Source: Sulfurihydrogenibium yellowstonense SS-5 (GTDB lineage: Bacteria; Aquificota; Aquificia; Aquificales; Hydrogenothermaceae). Taken from it: a stretch of 6,806 bases of DNA. Position 1 is the first letter of the stretch. Each line of letters starts with the position of its first letter. The stretch is from the NCBI RefSeq assembly GCF_000173615.1, contig NZ_ABZS01000087.1, positions 1 through 6,806 on the forward strand. The letters run 5' to 3'. This document shows positions 1-5,601 of the stretch, piece after piece. Below the pieces are notes generated by a model. It made no database searches. It was given only the letters and a program-made list of their open reading frames with translations, and had not been told where the DNA came from. Position numbers and translations under genes: made by a program.

Positions 1-2
1 TA

Positions 3-362
3 TTAATACTCTTGTATTTTAAGTATGGAACCATCTCTTGCTTCTATTTCTAAAACAGCATTTCCTTCAACCAAGCCAAGACTCTTTGGCTTAATATTTA
101 TATTTAAAGATACTTCTTTTTGATTATCAATACTTTGTTCGAAAACTTTAATTTTATGATTATTCTGGGAAATATATACTTTTAAATCTCTTATACCCGG
201 CTTATCGTCTACGGCTTTAACTGATATAACAGCATTCTCTCCCAAAGACAAAGTTTTATTCAGTACTGTAATCTCAGGCTTTGAAAAGTTTATCTTTCCT
301 AAGATGAATAAAACAACAAACCCTATTAGAATAAGTAGGATTAAAAATAAACTTTTTTTCAT
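3..362 (-). CDS. Small membrane-anchored protein of unknown function, possibly the truncated N-terminus of a larger envelope protein
   Basis: The gene encodes 119 aa. Residues 1-3 are MKK and residues 4-22 are a continuous hydrophobic stretch, so it is probably a signal anchor or signal peptide with the rest outside the cytoplasm. The remainder (about 27-119) is hydrophilic and predicted strand-rich, with a segment near 52-65 (VDDKPGIRDLKVYI) of the kind seen in Ig-like extracellular domains. No catalytic motif is visible. The ATG follows the leuA stop codon directly, and a GGAG five bases upstream, inside the end of leuA, serves as its ribosome binding site, so the two are probably translationally coupled. 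The TAA stop lies at 3-5. From memory, the N-terminus resembles those of Aquificota M23-type envelope peptidases, which are much longer. If that is right, the protein is truncated or frameshifted near its last ten residues. The function is unknown. Confidence 0.6.
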   Translation of the reverse strand: MKKSLFLILLILIGFVVLFILGKINFSKPEITVLNKTLSLGENAVISVKAVDDKPGIRDLKVYISQNNHKIKVFEQSIDNQKEVSLNINIKPKSLGLVEGNAVLEIEARDGSILKIQEY

Positions 363-1913
363 CTACACTCCTTCATTAATCTGCCTTGTTAAGAAAGATT
401 TTCTTGCCATGTATTTGTTGTAAGCATCTATGTAAGCTTTAATACTTGCTTCTATTATGTCTGTAGATGTTCCTTTTCCGGAAGCTATATGCTCAGAATC
501 TTCAAATCTGACAATAACTCTTACTTCACCCATTGCATCTTTACCTGAGCTTAAAGACCTAATAGTATAGTCCATAAGCTTTCCTTTTATGTTTAAAGCT
601 TTTTCCAAAGCATTGAATGCACAGTCTATCGGACCATCTCCGCATGCAGTTGAGATTACCTCTTGTCCTTCCTTTTCTATTCTTACAGTCGCAGTTGGAA
701 TAACGTTATCACCACTGATTACATGGAAGTATTTTAATTTTGCTTCTTGGTCAAACTCTGAAAACTCTTCTAAGATTAAAGCTTCTATATCTTCATCAAA
801 TACTTCTTTTTTCTTGTCTGCTAGTTTTTTAAACTTTTGGAACAATGTGTCTATTTCGCTTTCCGATAAGGTTGTATAACCAAGCTCTTCCAATCTTGCT
901 TTAAATGCATGTCTTCCGGAGTGTTTTCCAAGAACAATTTTAGATTTTGGCACACCAACATCCTCAGCTCTCATTATTTCATAAGTTTCTCTATGTGCAA
1001 GAATTCCATGCTGATGTATACCTGCTTCGTGGGCAAAAGCATTATCTCCAACAATTGCTTTGTTTGGTTGCACAAAACTTCCTGTAATTCTGCATAATAA
1101 TCTGCTTGTCTTGTAAATTTCTTTTGTGTTTATAGTTGTATAAACATCTTTAAAGTAATCATGTCTTACTTTTATAGCCATTACAACTTCTTCAAGTGCA
1201 GCATTACCAGCCCTTTCACCAATTCCATTTATAGTTGCGTGAACTTGTCTTGCTCCATTTTTTACAGCAGAGAGGGAGTTTGCAACCGCTAATCCTAAAT
1301 CGTTATGACAGTGAACGCTGATTACAGCCTTATCTATATTTGGAACGTTATTTTTAATATCAGCTATTAACTTTCCAAACTCTTCCGGAATAGCATAACC
1401 AACAGTATCAGGTACGTTTATCGTCTTAGCTCCTGCATCTATAACAGCTTCAAAAACTCTGTACAAAAACTCTCTTTCAGACCTAAAAGCATCTTCTGCA
1501 GAAAACTCAACATCATCTGTAAATTTTAAAGCATACTTTATTGCTTTTACAGCCCTTTCTAAAACTTCCTTCGGCTTCATTCTTAACTTATACTGCATAT
1601 GAATAGGAGATGTTGCTATAAATGTATGAATTCTTCTGTTTTCTGTTGGAGATAGAGCTTCTCCTGCTTTTTCTATGTCCGACTCTAATGCCCTTGCCAA
1701 GGAGCAAACTTTTGCATTTTTCACTTCCTGAGCAACTCTTTTAATAGCCTCAAAATCTCCTTCGGATGCAGCAGCAAAACCAGCCTCAATAACATCAACA
1801 CCAAGTTTTTCAAGCTGTAAAGCCATCTTTACTTTTTCTTCAACTGTCATTGAAAAACCAGGCGCTTGTTCACCATCTCTTAAAGTAGTATCAAATATAA
1901 TCAACTTTTCCAT
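363..1913 (-). CDS. leuA: 2-isopropylmalate synthase (LeuA)
   Basis: This enzyme condenses acetyl-CoA with 2-oxoisovalerate to 2-isopropylmalate, the first committed step of leucine synthesis, in the cytoplasm. At 516 aa it has the usual length for the bacterial LeuA type 1 family. The HMGL-like TIM barrel opens with LRDGEQAPGF (11-20). The expected metal ligands are present: D13, H201 and H203 in VHCHNDLG, and N237 in GIGERAGNAALEE. HQHGI (300-304) and LGKHSGRHAF (328-337) mark the linker and subdomain region. A C-terminal regulatory domain (about 393-505) carries GDGPID (425-430) and GKGTSTDI (479-486), typical of the leucine-binding allosteric domain, so feedback inhibition by leucine is likely. 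The family also contains homocitrate and citramalate synthases, but the overall sequence is LeuA-like. The start is supported by a GGAGG (1920-1924, minus strand) six bases upstream of the ATG. It is transcribed with the small membrane protein downstream. Confidence 0.96.
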   Translation of the reverse strand: MEKLIIFDTTLRDGEQAPGFSMTVEEKVKMALQLEKLGVDVIEAGFAAASEGDFEAIKRVAQEVKNAKVCSLARALESDIEKAGEALSPTENRRIHTFIATSPIHMQYKLRMKPKEVLERAVKAIKYALKFTDDVEFSAEDAFRSEREFLYRVFEAVIDAGAKTINVPDTVGYAIPEEFGKLIADIKNNVPNIDKAVISVHCHNDLGLAVANSLSAVKNGARQVHATINGIGERAGNAALEEVVMAIKVRHDYFKDVYTTINTKEIYKTSRLLCRITGSFVQPNKAIVGDNAFAHEAGIHQHGILAHRETYEIMRAEDVGVPKSKIVLGKHSGRHAFKARLEELGYTTLSESEIDTLFQKFKKLADKKKEVFDEDIEALILEEFSEFDQEAKLKYFHVISGDNVIPTATVRIEKEGQEVISTACGDGPIDCAFNALEKALNIKGKLMDYTIRSLSSGKDAMGEVRVIVRFEDSEHIASGKGTSTDIIEASIKAYIDAYNKYMARKSFLTRQINEGV

Positions 1914-1958
1914 TTTAATCCTCCATAAAGTTATAAAAAAACGTTATTAATAAAAGAT

Positions 1959-1987
1959 AAAATATGATAACATAATGAGAAATTCAA
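1959..1987 (-). promoter_or_regulatory. Candidate promoter of leuA
   Basis: On the minus strand, TTGAAT (1987-1982) is separated by 17 bases from TATTTT (1964-1959), a reasonable sigma-70 type pair. It would start transcription near 1952 and give a leader of about 40 bases. That leader holds the GGAGG of leuA but no leucine-codon leader peptide, T-box-like structure or attenuator hairpin that I can see. The area is very AT-rich, so the match is only suggestive. Confidence 0.4.
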
Positions 1988-2028
1988 GGAAAATGCACTA
2001 TGTAAACTGCTTGTAAAAATCCACATCA

Positions 2029-2054
2029 TCATTCTGAGCGAAGCGAAGAATCTC
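2029..2054 (+). repeat. Intergenic palindromic repeat, copy 1 (GA-rich strand on plus)
   Basis: The core at 2031-2051 is 21 bases. Its ends ATTCT and AGAAT pair, and inside lie GA opposite GA, then GC opposite GC closing a GAA loop. Twenty bases (2032-2051) recur exactly, inverted, at 5691-5710. A T-rich run (about 2058-2068) follows on the plus strand, as also happens in the 5691 copy. No gene ends here on the plus strand, so it is not an obvious terminator. Similar sequences (TCATTCTGAGCGAAGCGAAG) occur between genes in other bacterial genomes, as far as I recall. Confidence 0.8.
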
Positions 2055-2092
2055 ACGTTTTTCTTTTTAACCAAAAAATCAAAAGATGAATA

Positions 2093-2122
2093 AGATCCTT
2101 CAGCCTTCAGCCTCAGGATGAC
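2093..2122 (-). repeat. Intergenic palindromic repeat, copy 2 (GA-rich strand on minus)
   Basis: Read on the minus strand, the 25-base core (2119-2095) has outer arms ATCCT and AGGAT, then GA opposite GA, then two GGCT arms around GAA. Compared with copy 1, the third stem pair is C-G instead of T-A (both sides changed together) and the inner arm is longer. The flanks match the family pattern: GTC before the stem and CT after it. It faces copy 1 across AT-rich DNA, so 2029-2122 together form a long imperfect inverted repeat. Confidence 0.7.
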
Positions 2123-2161
2123 AAAGAAAGGTGAGCTTACAAAAATTTTAACAGCACTCTC

Positions 2162-2187
2162 AGATTCTTCACAGACTGTAGAATGAC
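2162..2187 (-). repeat. Intergenic palindromic repeat, copy 3 (divergent)
   Basis: The core at 2164-2184 has the same outer arms as copy 1 (ATTCT and AGAAT) and the same flanks (GTC before, CT after, on the minus strand). The interior differs: ACA and TGT can pair around a GTC loop, with GA left unpaired on the 3' side. It lies about 40 bases beyond the dcd stop codon on the same strand and might help end that transcript, but no T-run follows immediately. Confidence 0.6.
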
Positions 2188-2224
2188 ATTACTGTATGGT
2201 CTTTAGCTTTGATCAACGAAAACC

Positions 2225-2767
2225 TTAATCCCTATCTAAAAATATTCTTGATGCTGTTGTTCCTCTTTGACCTTGATACTTACCTCTATATGGTTTTTCT
2301 GACCTATCTTCCATTTTTGCGAAAACAAGCTGACAGATTCTCATTCCAGGATAAATTTTTATTGGAATACTGTTTGCATTGTAAAACTCTAAGGTTATGT
2401 TGCCTTCAAATCCAGCATCCACCCAGCCGGCATTTTCAATAAATAAACCAAGCCTTCCTAAGGAAGACCTTCCTTCTACAAATGCAGTCAAAAAGTCCGG
2501 AAGTTTTATATACTCTATCGTCGTAGCAAGAACAAACTGTTTTGGTTTGATGATAAACCCTTCTTCTGTGGCTATCTCTTTTATAAGCCTATTGGAAAAA
2601 TAAGGGTCTCTTACATCTATTATTTCTATGTCTTCCGGATAAATCAAAAATTCATTTCCAAGTCTTAAATCAACAGAAGAGGGTTGGATTTGGATGTCAT
2701 CAAGAGGATTTATCTCAAGTAAACCTTCGCTTATATATTTTCTAATTGTCTTGTCATTTAAAATCAT
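2225..2767 (-). CDS. dcd: dCTP deaminase (possibly the bifunctional dCTP deaminase/dUTPase type)
   Basis: The enzyme deaminates dCTP to dUTP (bifunctional members go on to dUMP), supplying dUMP for thymidylate synthesis in the cytoplasm. At 180 aa the length is normal for the family, a homotrimer of the dUTPase fold. The opening MILNDKTIRKYI is the standard Dcd N-terminus. Other landmarks are QPSSVDLRLG (28-37), VEGRSSLGRLGL (97-108), AGWVDAGFEGNITLEF (113-128) with the likely catalytic glutamate at E127, and a C-terminal YQGQRGTTASRI (164-175) that should close over the nucleotide. The AGWVDAGFEG segment resembles bifunctional Dcd-Dut enzymes more than E. coli Dcd, so the pyrophosphatase step is possible but unproven. 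It is divergent from yceD. A TATAAT box ends nine bases before the ATG and no Shine-Dalgarno sequence is present, so the mRNA is probably leaderless. Confidence 0.94.
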   Translation of the reverse strand: MILNDKTIRKYISEGLLEINPLDDIQIQPSSVDLRLGNEFLIYPEDIEIIDVRDPYFSNRLIKEIATEEGFIIKPKQFVLATTIEYIKLPDFLTAFVEGRSSLGRLGLFIENAGWVDAGFEGNITLEFYNANSIPIKIYPGMRICQLVFAKMEDRSEKPYRGKYQGQRGTTASRIFLDRD

Positions 2768-2780
2768 TGTACTATATTAT
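2751..2780 (+). promoter_or_regulatory. Promoter of the yceD-rpmF-plsX-fabH operon
   Basis: TTGTCA (2751-2756) and TATTAT (2775-2780) are 18 bases apart on the plus strand. Transcription would start near 2787, leaving about 20 bases before the TTG start of yceD, enough to include its GAGGT. The -35 lies inside the first codons of dcd, and the -10 overlaps the minus-strand TATAAT of dcd base for base, so the two promoters cannot easily be occupied at once. Confidence 0.55.
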
Positions 2781-2784
2781 AACA
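2767..2784 (-). promoter_or_regulatory. Promoter of dcd, extended -10, apparently leaderless
   Basis: On the minus strand a perfect TATAAT (2781-2776) is preceded by TGT, giving the extended -10 form TGnTATAAT. The upstream -35 region is poor, which an extended -10 can offset. A start point about seven bases downstream falls at roughly 2769-2767, on or next to the A of the dcd ATG (2767). No purine-rich ribosome binding site precedes the ATG. Confidence 0.6.
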
Positions 2785-2808
2785 AAATTTTTTTATGAGG
2801 TAGTTAAA

Positions 2809-3336
2809 TTGAAAATATATTTAAACCTAAAAGAAGAGCTTAAAAAAGAACCTTTTAAAGAGCTTGAATTTGATATTCCAATGAATGAGTTGGATTTGCC
2901 ACAAGAGTATATAGTAAAAGATGGACAAAGTGTATCTGTAAAATTACATTTACTTAAAGACAAAGATGGCTACGTTATCACGGCTATCTTCAACACGTCT
3001 ATTTTAATGCACTGTGATAGATGTTTAACTGAGTTTTATCAACAGTTTAATGTTTGTGAAAGTATTTTATTTACAAAAAAACACCCAAAACATCAGGAAC
3101 TTTCAGAGGCTGAATTATATTCTGAATACTTAGAAGATGAGGAAAAATTTGACGTGTATGATTTCATCAGAGAGGAAATCCTTGTAAACACTCCGATGAA
3201 GCTTCTTTGTAATGAAGATTGCAAAGGTTTGTGTCCTTACTGTGGAGCGGATAAGAATGTTGAGCAATGTGATTGTGAAGAGAAAATGAGAAGAAAGTTG
3301 TCTCCTTTTGCTAAATTAGAGTCTCTTAAATCTTAA
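2809..3336 (+). CDS. yceD: YceD family protein (DUF177), zinc-binding-like, linked to rRNA and L32
   Basis: The start is taken at TTG 2809, giving 175 aa that begin MKIYLNLKEELK. A GAGGT at 2797-2801 sits seven bases upstream, whereas the in-frame ATG at 2746 lies inside dcd and upstream of the likely promoter, so it is rejected. The protein has an acidic, strand-rich N-terminal half and two cysteine clusters: CDRC (69-72), and a C-terminal group at C134, C138, C142, C145, C154 and C156 in the pattern C-x3-C-x3-CPYCG, followed by CDC. This is the usual DUF177 arrangement and suggests metal binding. In E. coli YceD affects 23S rRNA accumulation, and its gene is commonly next to rpmF, as here. 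The exact molecular role in this organism is not shown by the sequence. Confidence 0.88.
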   Translation: MKIYLNLKEELKKEPFKELEFDIPMNELDLPQEYIVKDGQSVSVKLHLLKDKDGYVITAIFNTSILMHCDRCLTEFYQQFNVCESILFTKKHPKHQELSEAELYSEYLEDEEKFDVYDFIREEILVNTPMKLLCNEDCKGLCPYCGADKNVEQCDCEEKMRRKLSPFAKLESLKS

Positions 3337-3341
3337 ATTTT

Positions 3342-3350
3342 TGATATAAT
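3342..3350 (+). promoter_or_regulatory. Candidate internal promoter for rpmF-plsX-fabH (extended -10)
   Basis: TGATATAAT (TG at 3342-3343, TATAAT 3345-3350) is a full extended -10 in the 49-base gap between yceD and rpmF. No good -35 is visible at 16-18 bases upstream. Initiation near 3357 would give a leader of about 30 bases containing the strong AAGGAGG of rpmF. It could provide extra L32 transcription independent of the yceD promoter. Confidence 0.45.
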
Positions 3351-3385
3351 ATATCCTTTAAAATTGAAAAAAGGAGGCTTACAAT

Positions 3386-3562
3386 ATGGCAGTACCTAAG
3401 AGGAAAAAATCTAAAGCAAAAACAGCTATGAGAAGAGCACAATGGAAATTAAAAATGCCCGGACTTTCTATCTGTCCTGAGTGTGGTCAGCCAAAAGCTC
3501 CTCACAGAGTTTGCTCCCACTGTGGATATTACAAAAACAAAGAGGTCATTGAGGTTGTATAA
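3386..3562 (+). CDS. rpmF: Large ribosomal subunit protein bL32
   Basis: This 58-aa gene encodes the small basic L32 protein of the 50S subunit. It opens with MAVPKRKKSKAKTAMRRAQW, the standard L32 N-terminus. It carries two CxxC pairs, C30/C33 (CPEC) and C43/C46 (CSHC), so it is the zinc-binding (C+) form. The length matches the family (about 55-60 aa). The ribosome binding site is a full AAGGAGG at 3371-3377, eight bases before the ATG and the strongest in the window, as expected for a ribosomal protein. It follows yceD by 49 bases and is followed without a gap by the GTG start of plsX, whose ribosome binding site lies within the last codons of rpmF. The identification is firm. Confidence 0.97.
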   Translation: MAVPKRKKSKAKTAMRRAQWKLKMPGLSICPECGQPKAPHRVCSHCGYYKNKEVIEVV

Positions 3563-4624
3563 GTGTTTATAGCTTTAGACGCAATGGGAGGAGATTATGC
3601 TCCTCTCTGTAATATTAAAGGTGCAATAGAGTTTGCAAAAGAGTATAAAATAGGTGTATATTTAGTAGGAAAGAAGGAAGTATTAGAAGAGGAAATAAAA
3701 AAAAATAATCTTTCAATAGAAAATCTTCCGATTCAAATCATAGATGCTCCTGAAGTCATTGAAATGCACGAATCTCCATCCATAGCTCTAAGAAAGAAAA
3801 GAAGCTCTTCTATGCATATTGCAGGGAAATTAGTCAGAGAAGGTAAAGCTCAGGCTTTTGTGTCTGCCGGAAATACCGGTGCTGCAATGAGCATAGGAAA
3901 GTTTATTATTGGAGCTGCAGAAGGAATAGAGAGACCGGGTATAGCAGTGGCATTTCCAAACAAAAAAGGAAAAAGAACTGTACTGATTGACGTTGGTGCC
4001 AATGTAGACAGCAGACCAAGACATCTGTTATATTTTGCAGTAATGGGTCATACTTATGTCAAAGAAATACTTCAAACATCTGATAATCCAAAAGTAGGAA
4101 TTTTAAGCATCGGAGAGGAAGAAGGAAAAGGAAACGAACTTGTAAAAGATACATATCCACTACTTAAAATGACTAAACTAAATTTTGTTGGAAATGCAGA
4201 AGGTAGAGATATTTTCACCGGAGATTTTGATGTTATTGTTTGTGATGGATTTGTAGGGAATGTTGTATTAAAAACAAGTGAAAGCCTTGGAATGATTATT
4301 CTTGAAATGATAAAAGAAGAAGTAGAAAAAAGCCTCATATCTAAAATTGGTGCAGCATTAATGTTACCTGCTTTAAAAAGATTTAAGAAAAAAGCAGATT
4401 TTACGGAATACGGCGGTGCTCCTTTGCTTGGCACTAAGGGAACATGCATAATCACCCATGGAAGAGCAGATGAAAAAGCTATAAAAAACGCATTACGATT
4501 TGCTTCTGAATTTGTAAATCACGATTTTAACAAAAAACTCCTTGAAAATATTAACACTCTAATTCCTCAAGAGCTGATAAAAGGAAAAGAAGAAGAAGTT
4601 TATGGAGAAAATAATGTCCAGTGA
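3563..4624 (+). CDS. plsX: Phosphate acyltransferase PlsX (acyl-ACP:phosphate acyltransferase)
   Basis: PlsX converts acyl-ACP and phosphate to acyl-phosphate, the acyl donor used by PlsY to make lysophosphatidic acid, and acts at the cytoplasmic face of the membrane. The 353-aa length fits the family. Landmarks are DAMGGD (6-11), EVIEMHESP (64-72), [12 protein letters not shown] (98-109), RPGIAVAFP (124-132), [12 protein letters not shown] (141-152), [13 protein letters not shown] (181-193), [12 protein letters not shown] (207-218), [11 protein letters not shown] (227-237) and EYGGAPLLG (282-290). The start is GTG 3563, immediately after the rpmF stop codon, with GAGGT at 3551-3555 inside rpmF seven bases upstream. 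This points to translational coupling to L32. Its 3' end overlaps the start of fabH. The acidic tail after about residue 340 is also where the fabH ribosome binding site lies. Confidence 0.96.
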   Translation: MFIALDAMGGDYAPLCNIKGAIEFAKEYKIGVYLVGKKEVLEEEIKKNNLSIENLPIQIIDAPEVIEMHESPSIALRKKRSSSMHIAGKLVREGKAQAFVSAGNTGAAMSIGKFIIGAAEGIERPGIAVAFPNKKGKRTVLIDVGANVDSRPRHLLYFAVMGHTYVKEILQTSDNPKVGILSIGEEEGKGNELVKDTYPLLKMTKLNFVGNAEGRDIFTGDFDVIVCDGFVGNVVLKTSESLGMIILEMIKEEVEKSLISKIGAALMLPALKRFKKKADFTEYGGAPLLGTKGTCIITHGRADEKAIKNALRFASEFVNHDFNKKLLENINTLIPQELIKGKEEEVYGENNVQ

Positions 4625-5545
4625 GATAAAAGGCATAGGAATGTATGTTCCTGAAAGAGTTTTAACCAACCATGATTTAGAAAAAATCCTTGATACATCG
4701 GACGAATGGATTTCAACAAGAACCGGGATAAAAGAAAGAAGAATAGCAGATGAATGGGTTAAGGCAAGCGACCTTGCTTTTCACGCATCAAAAGAAGCTA
4801 TTGAAAATGCAGGATTAACTCCAAAGGACATAGACATTGTAATTGTAGCAACGTCTACTCCGGACAATATATTTCCTTCCACGGCTTGTATATTAGCCGA
4901 TAAACTTGGATGTAAAAATCCAATGGCTTTTGATTTTTCAGCTGCTTGTAGCGGCTTTATATATGGCATTACAATAGCGGATAGTTTTATAAAATCCGGG
5001 AAAGCTGAAAATGTTCTTGTAGTTGGAAGTGAAGTTTTTTCAAAAATAATCGATTGGGCTGACAGGACAACTGCAGTACTATTTGGTGATGGTGCCGGTG
5101 CTGTTGTTATTTCCAAATCTAACTCTTCGAGTGATATTTTATCAACAGTAATGAAGTCTGATGGTTCTTATGGTCATCTTTTACACTGTCAGGTTGGCGA
5201 GAAGCTGAGAATGCAAGGAAGAGAAACTTTTAAACAGGCTGTTAAATCTATGGAAACTGCTTGCTTAAAAGCATTACAAAAAGCCGGGATAAATAAAGAA
5301 GATATTAAGTTAGTAATTCCTCATCAAGCCAACATACGAATCATTCAAGCATTGGCTGAAAATTAGAATTACCGTTAGAAAAGGTTTATAGCAATATTCA
5401 TAGATACGGAAATACAAGTGCTGCATCCATTCCAATTGCTATGTATGAAGCTTACAAAGAAGGAAGGTTTAATAAAGGAGATTATATTCTTTTAACTGCT
5501 TTTGGCGGTGGATTAACTTGGGGTGCAGCAGTAATTAGATTTTAA
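4614..5545 (+). CDS. fabH: Beta-ketoacyl-ACP synthase III (FabH), reading frame broken by a one-base deletion
   Basis: FabH starts fatty-acid synthesis by condensing an acyl-CoA (typically acetyl-CoA) with malonyl-ACP. ATG 4614 is preferred over the in-frame ATG 4602 because GGAG (4604-4607) sits six bases before it and [14 protein letters not shown] matches the family N-terminus; it overlaps the plsX end by 11 bases. The first frame holds the nucleophile C112 (FSAACSGF), GDGAGAVV (158-165) and H237 (IPHQAN), then stops at 5364-5366 after 250 residues. The rest of the domain continues in the -1 frame from 5363: [20 protein letters not shown] with the active-site Asn (N267), and [13 protein letters not shown], ending at 5545. 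Restoring one A in the A run at 5359-5362 gives a 310-aa protein of normal length. As printed, the product lacks the Asn of the Cys-His-Asn triad and should be inactive. Because fabH is usually essential, a sequencing or assembly error is likely; a real mutation cannot be excluded. Confidence 0.9.
5358..5366 (+). other. Frameshift site in fabH
   Basis: The bases GAAAATTAG read Glu-Asn-stop in the first fabH frame. Inserting one A in the four-A run (5359-5362) gives GAA AAA TTA GAA, that is Glu-Lys-Leu-Glu, which matches the ALAEKL-type sequence common to FabH proteins and joins the two halves. The site has no X XXY YYZ slippery heptamer in the correct phase, so programmed -1 frameshifting is not favoured. 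Confidence 0.85.
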
Positions 5546-5601
5546 AGTATTTTTCAAAAACATTGTTGGATGAAAAATTATGAAATACTTCGTACGGCTT
5601 T

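Larger units (their letters stand above)
1914..2224. other. Gene-free intergenic stretch between leuA and dcd
   Basis: These 311 bases lie between the 5' end of leuA and the 3' end of dcd, both on the minus strand. No convincing reading frame is present on either strand. The stretch holds the leuA leader and candidate promoter (about 1914-1987) and three copies of a small palindromic repeat (2031-2051, 2095-2119, 2164-2184). The rest is AT-rich DNA in which I recognise nothing. The repeat closest to dcd lies about 40 bases past its stop codon. Confidence 0.7.

Noticed and set aside
589..1097. Plus-strand open frames across leuA
   Set aside because: They lie opposite a well-conserved gene, have no family resemblance or ribosome binding site, and are expected by chance.
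1914..1958. Leucine attenuator, T-box or riboswitch in the leuA leader
   Set aside because: The leader of about 40 bases is too short and has no leucine-codon peptide or paired arms before a T run.
2029..2187. CRISPR array
   Set aside because: The copies are in mixed orientation, unevenly spaced and self-complementary, with a further copy 3.5 kb away; there are no uniform spacers or cas genes.
2209..2603. Plus-strand open frames across dcd
   Set aside because: They are antisense to conserved Dcd motifs and show low-complexity translations with no domain.
2746..2808. ATG 2746 as the start of yceD, adding 21 residues
   Set aside because: It lies inside the dcd coding region and upstream of the likely -10, and the added residues do not look like the family. 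TTG 2809 has GAGGT seven bases upstream and gives the usual N-terminus.
4602..4613. ATG 4602 as the fabH start
   Set aside because: It is in frame but has a weaker ribosome binding site; GGAG at 4604-4607 is well placed for ATG 4614, which matches the family N-terminus.
3830..5116. Minus-strand open frames across plsX and fabH
   Set aside because: They are antisense shadows; the plus-strand frames carry all the family motifs.
5355..5370. Programmed -1 ribosomal frameshifting in fabH
   Set aside because: There is no X XXY YYZ heptamer in phase, no clear downstream stimulatory structure, and FabH is not known to use recoding.
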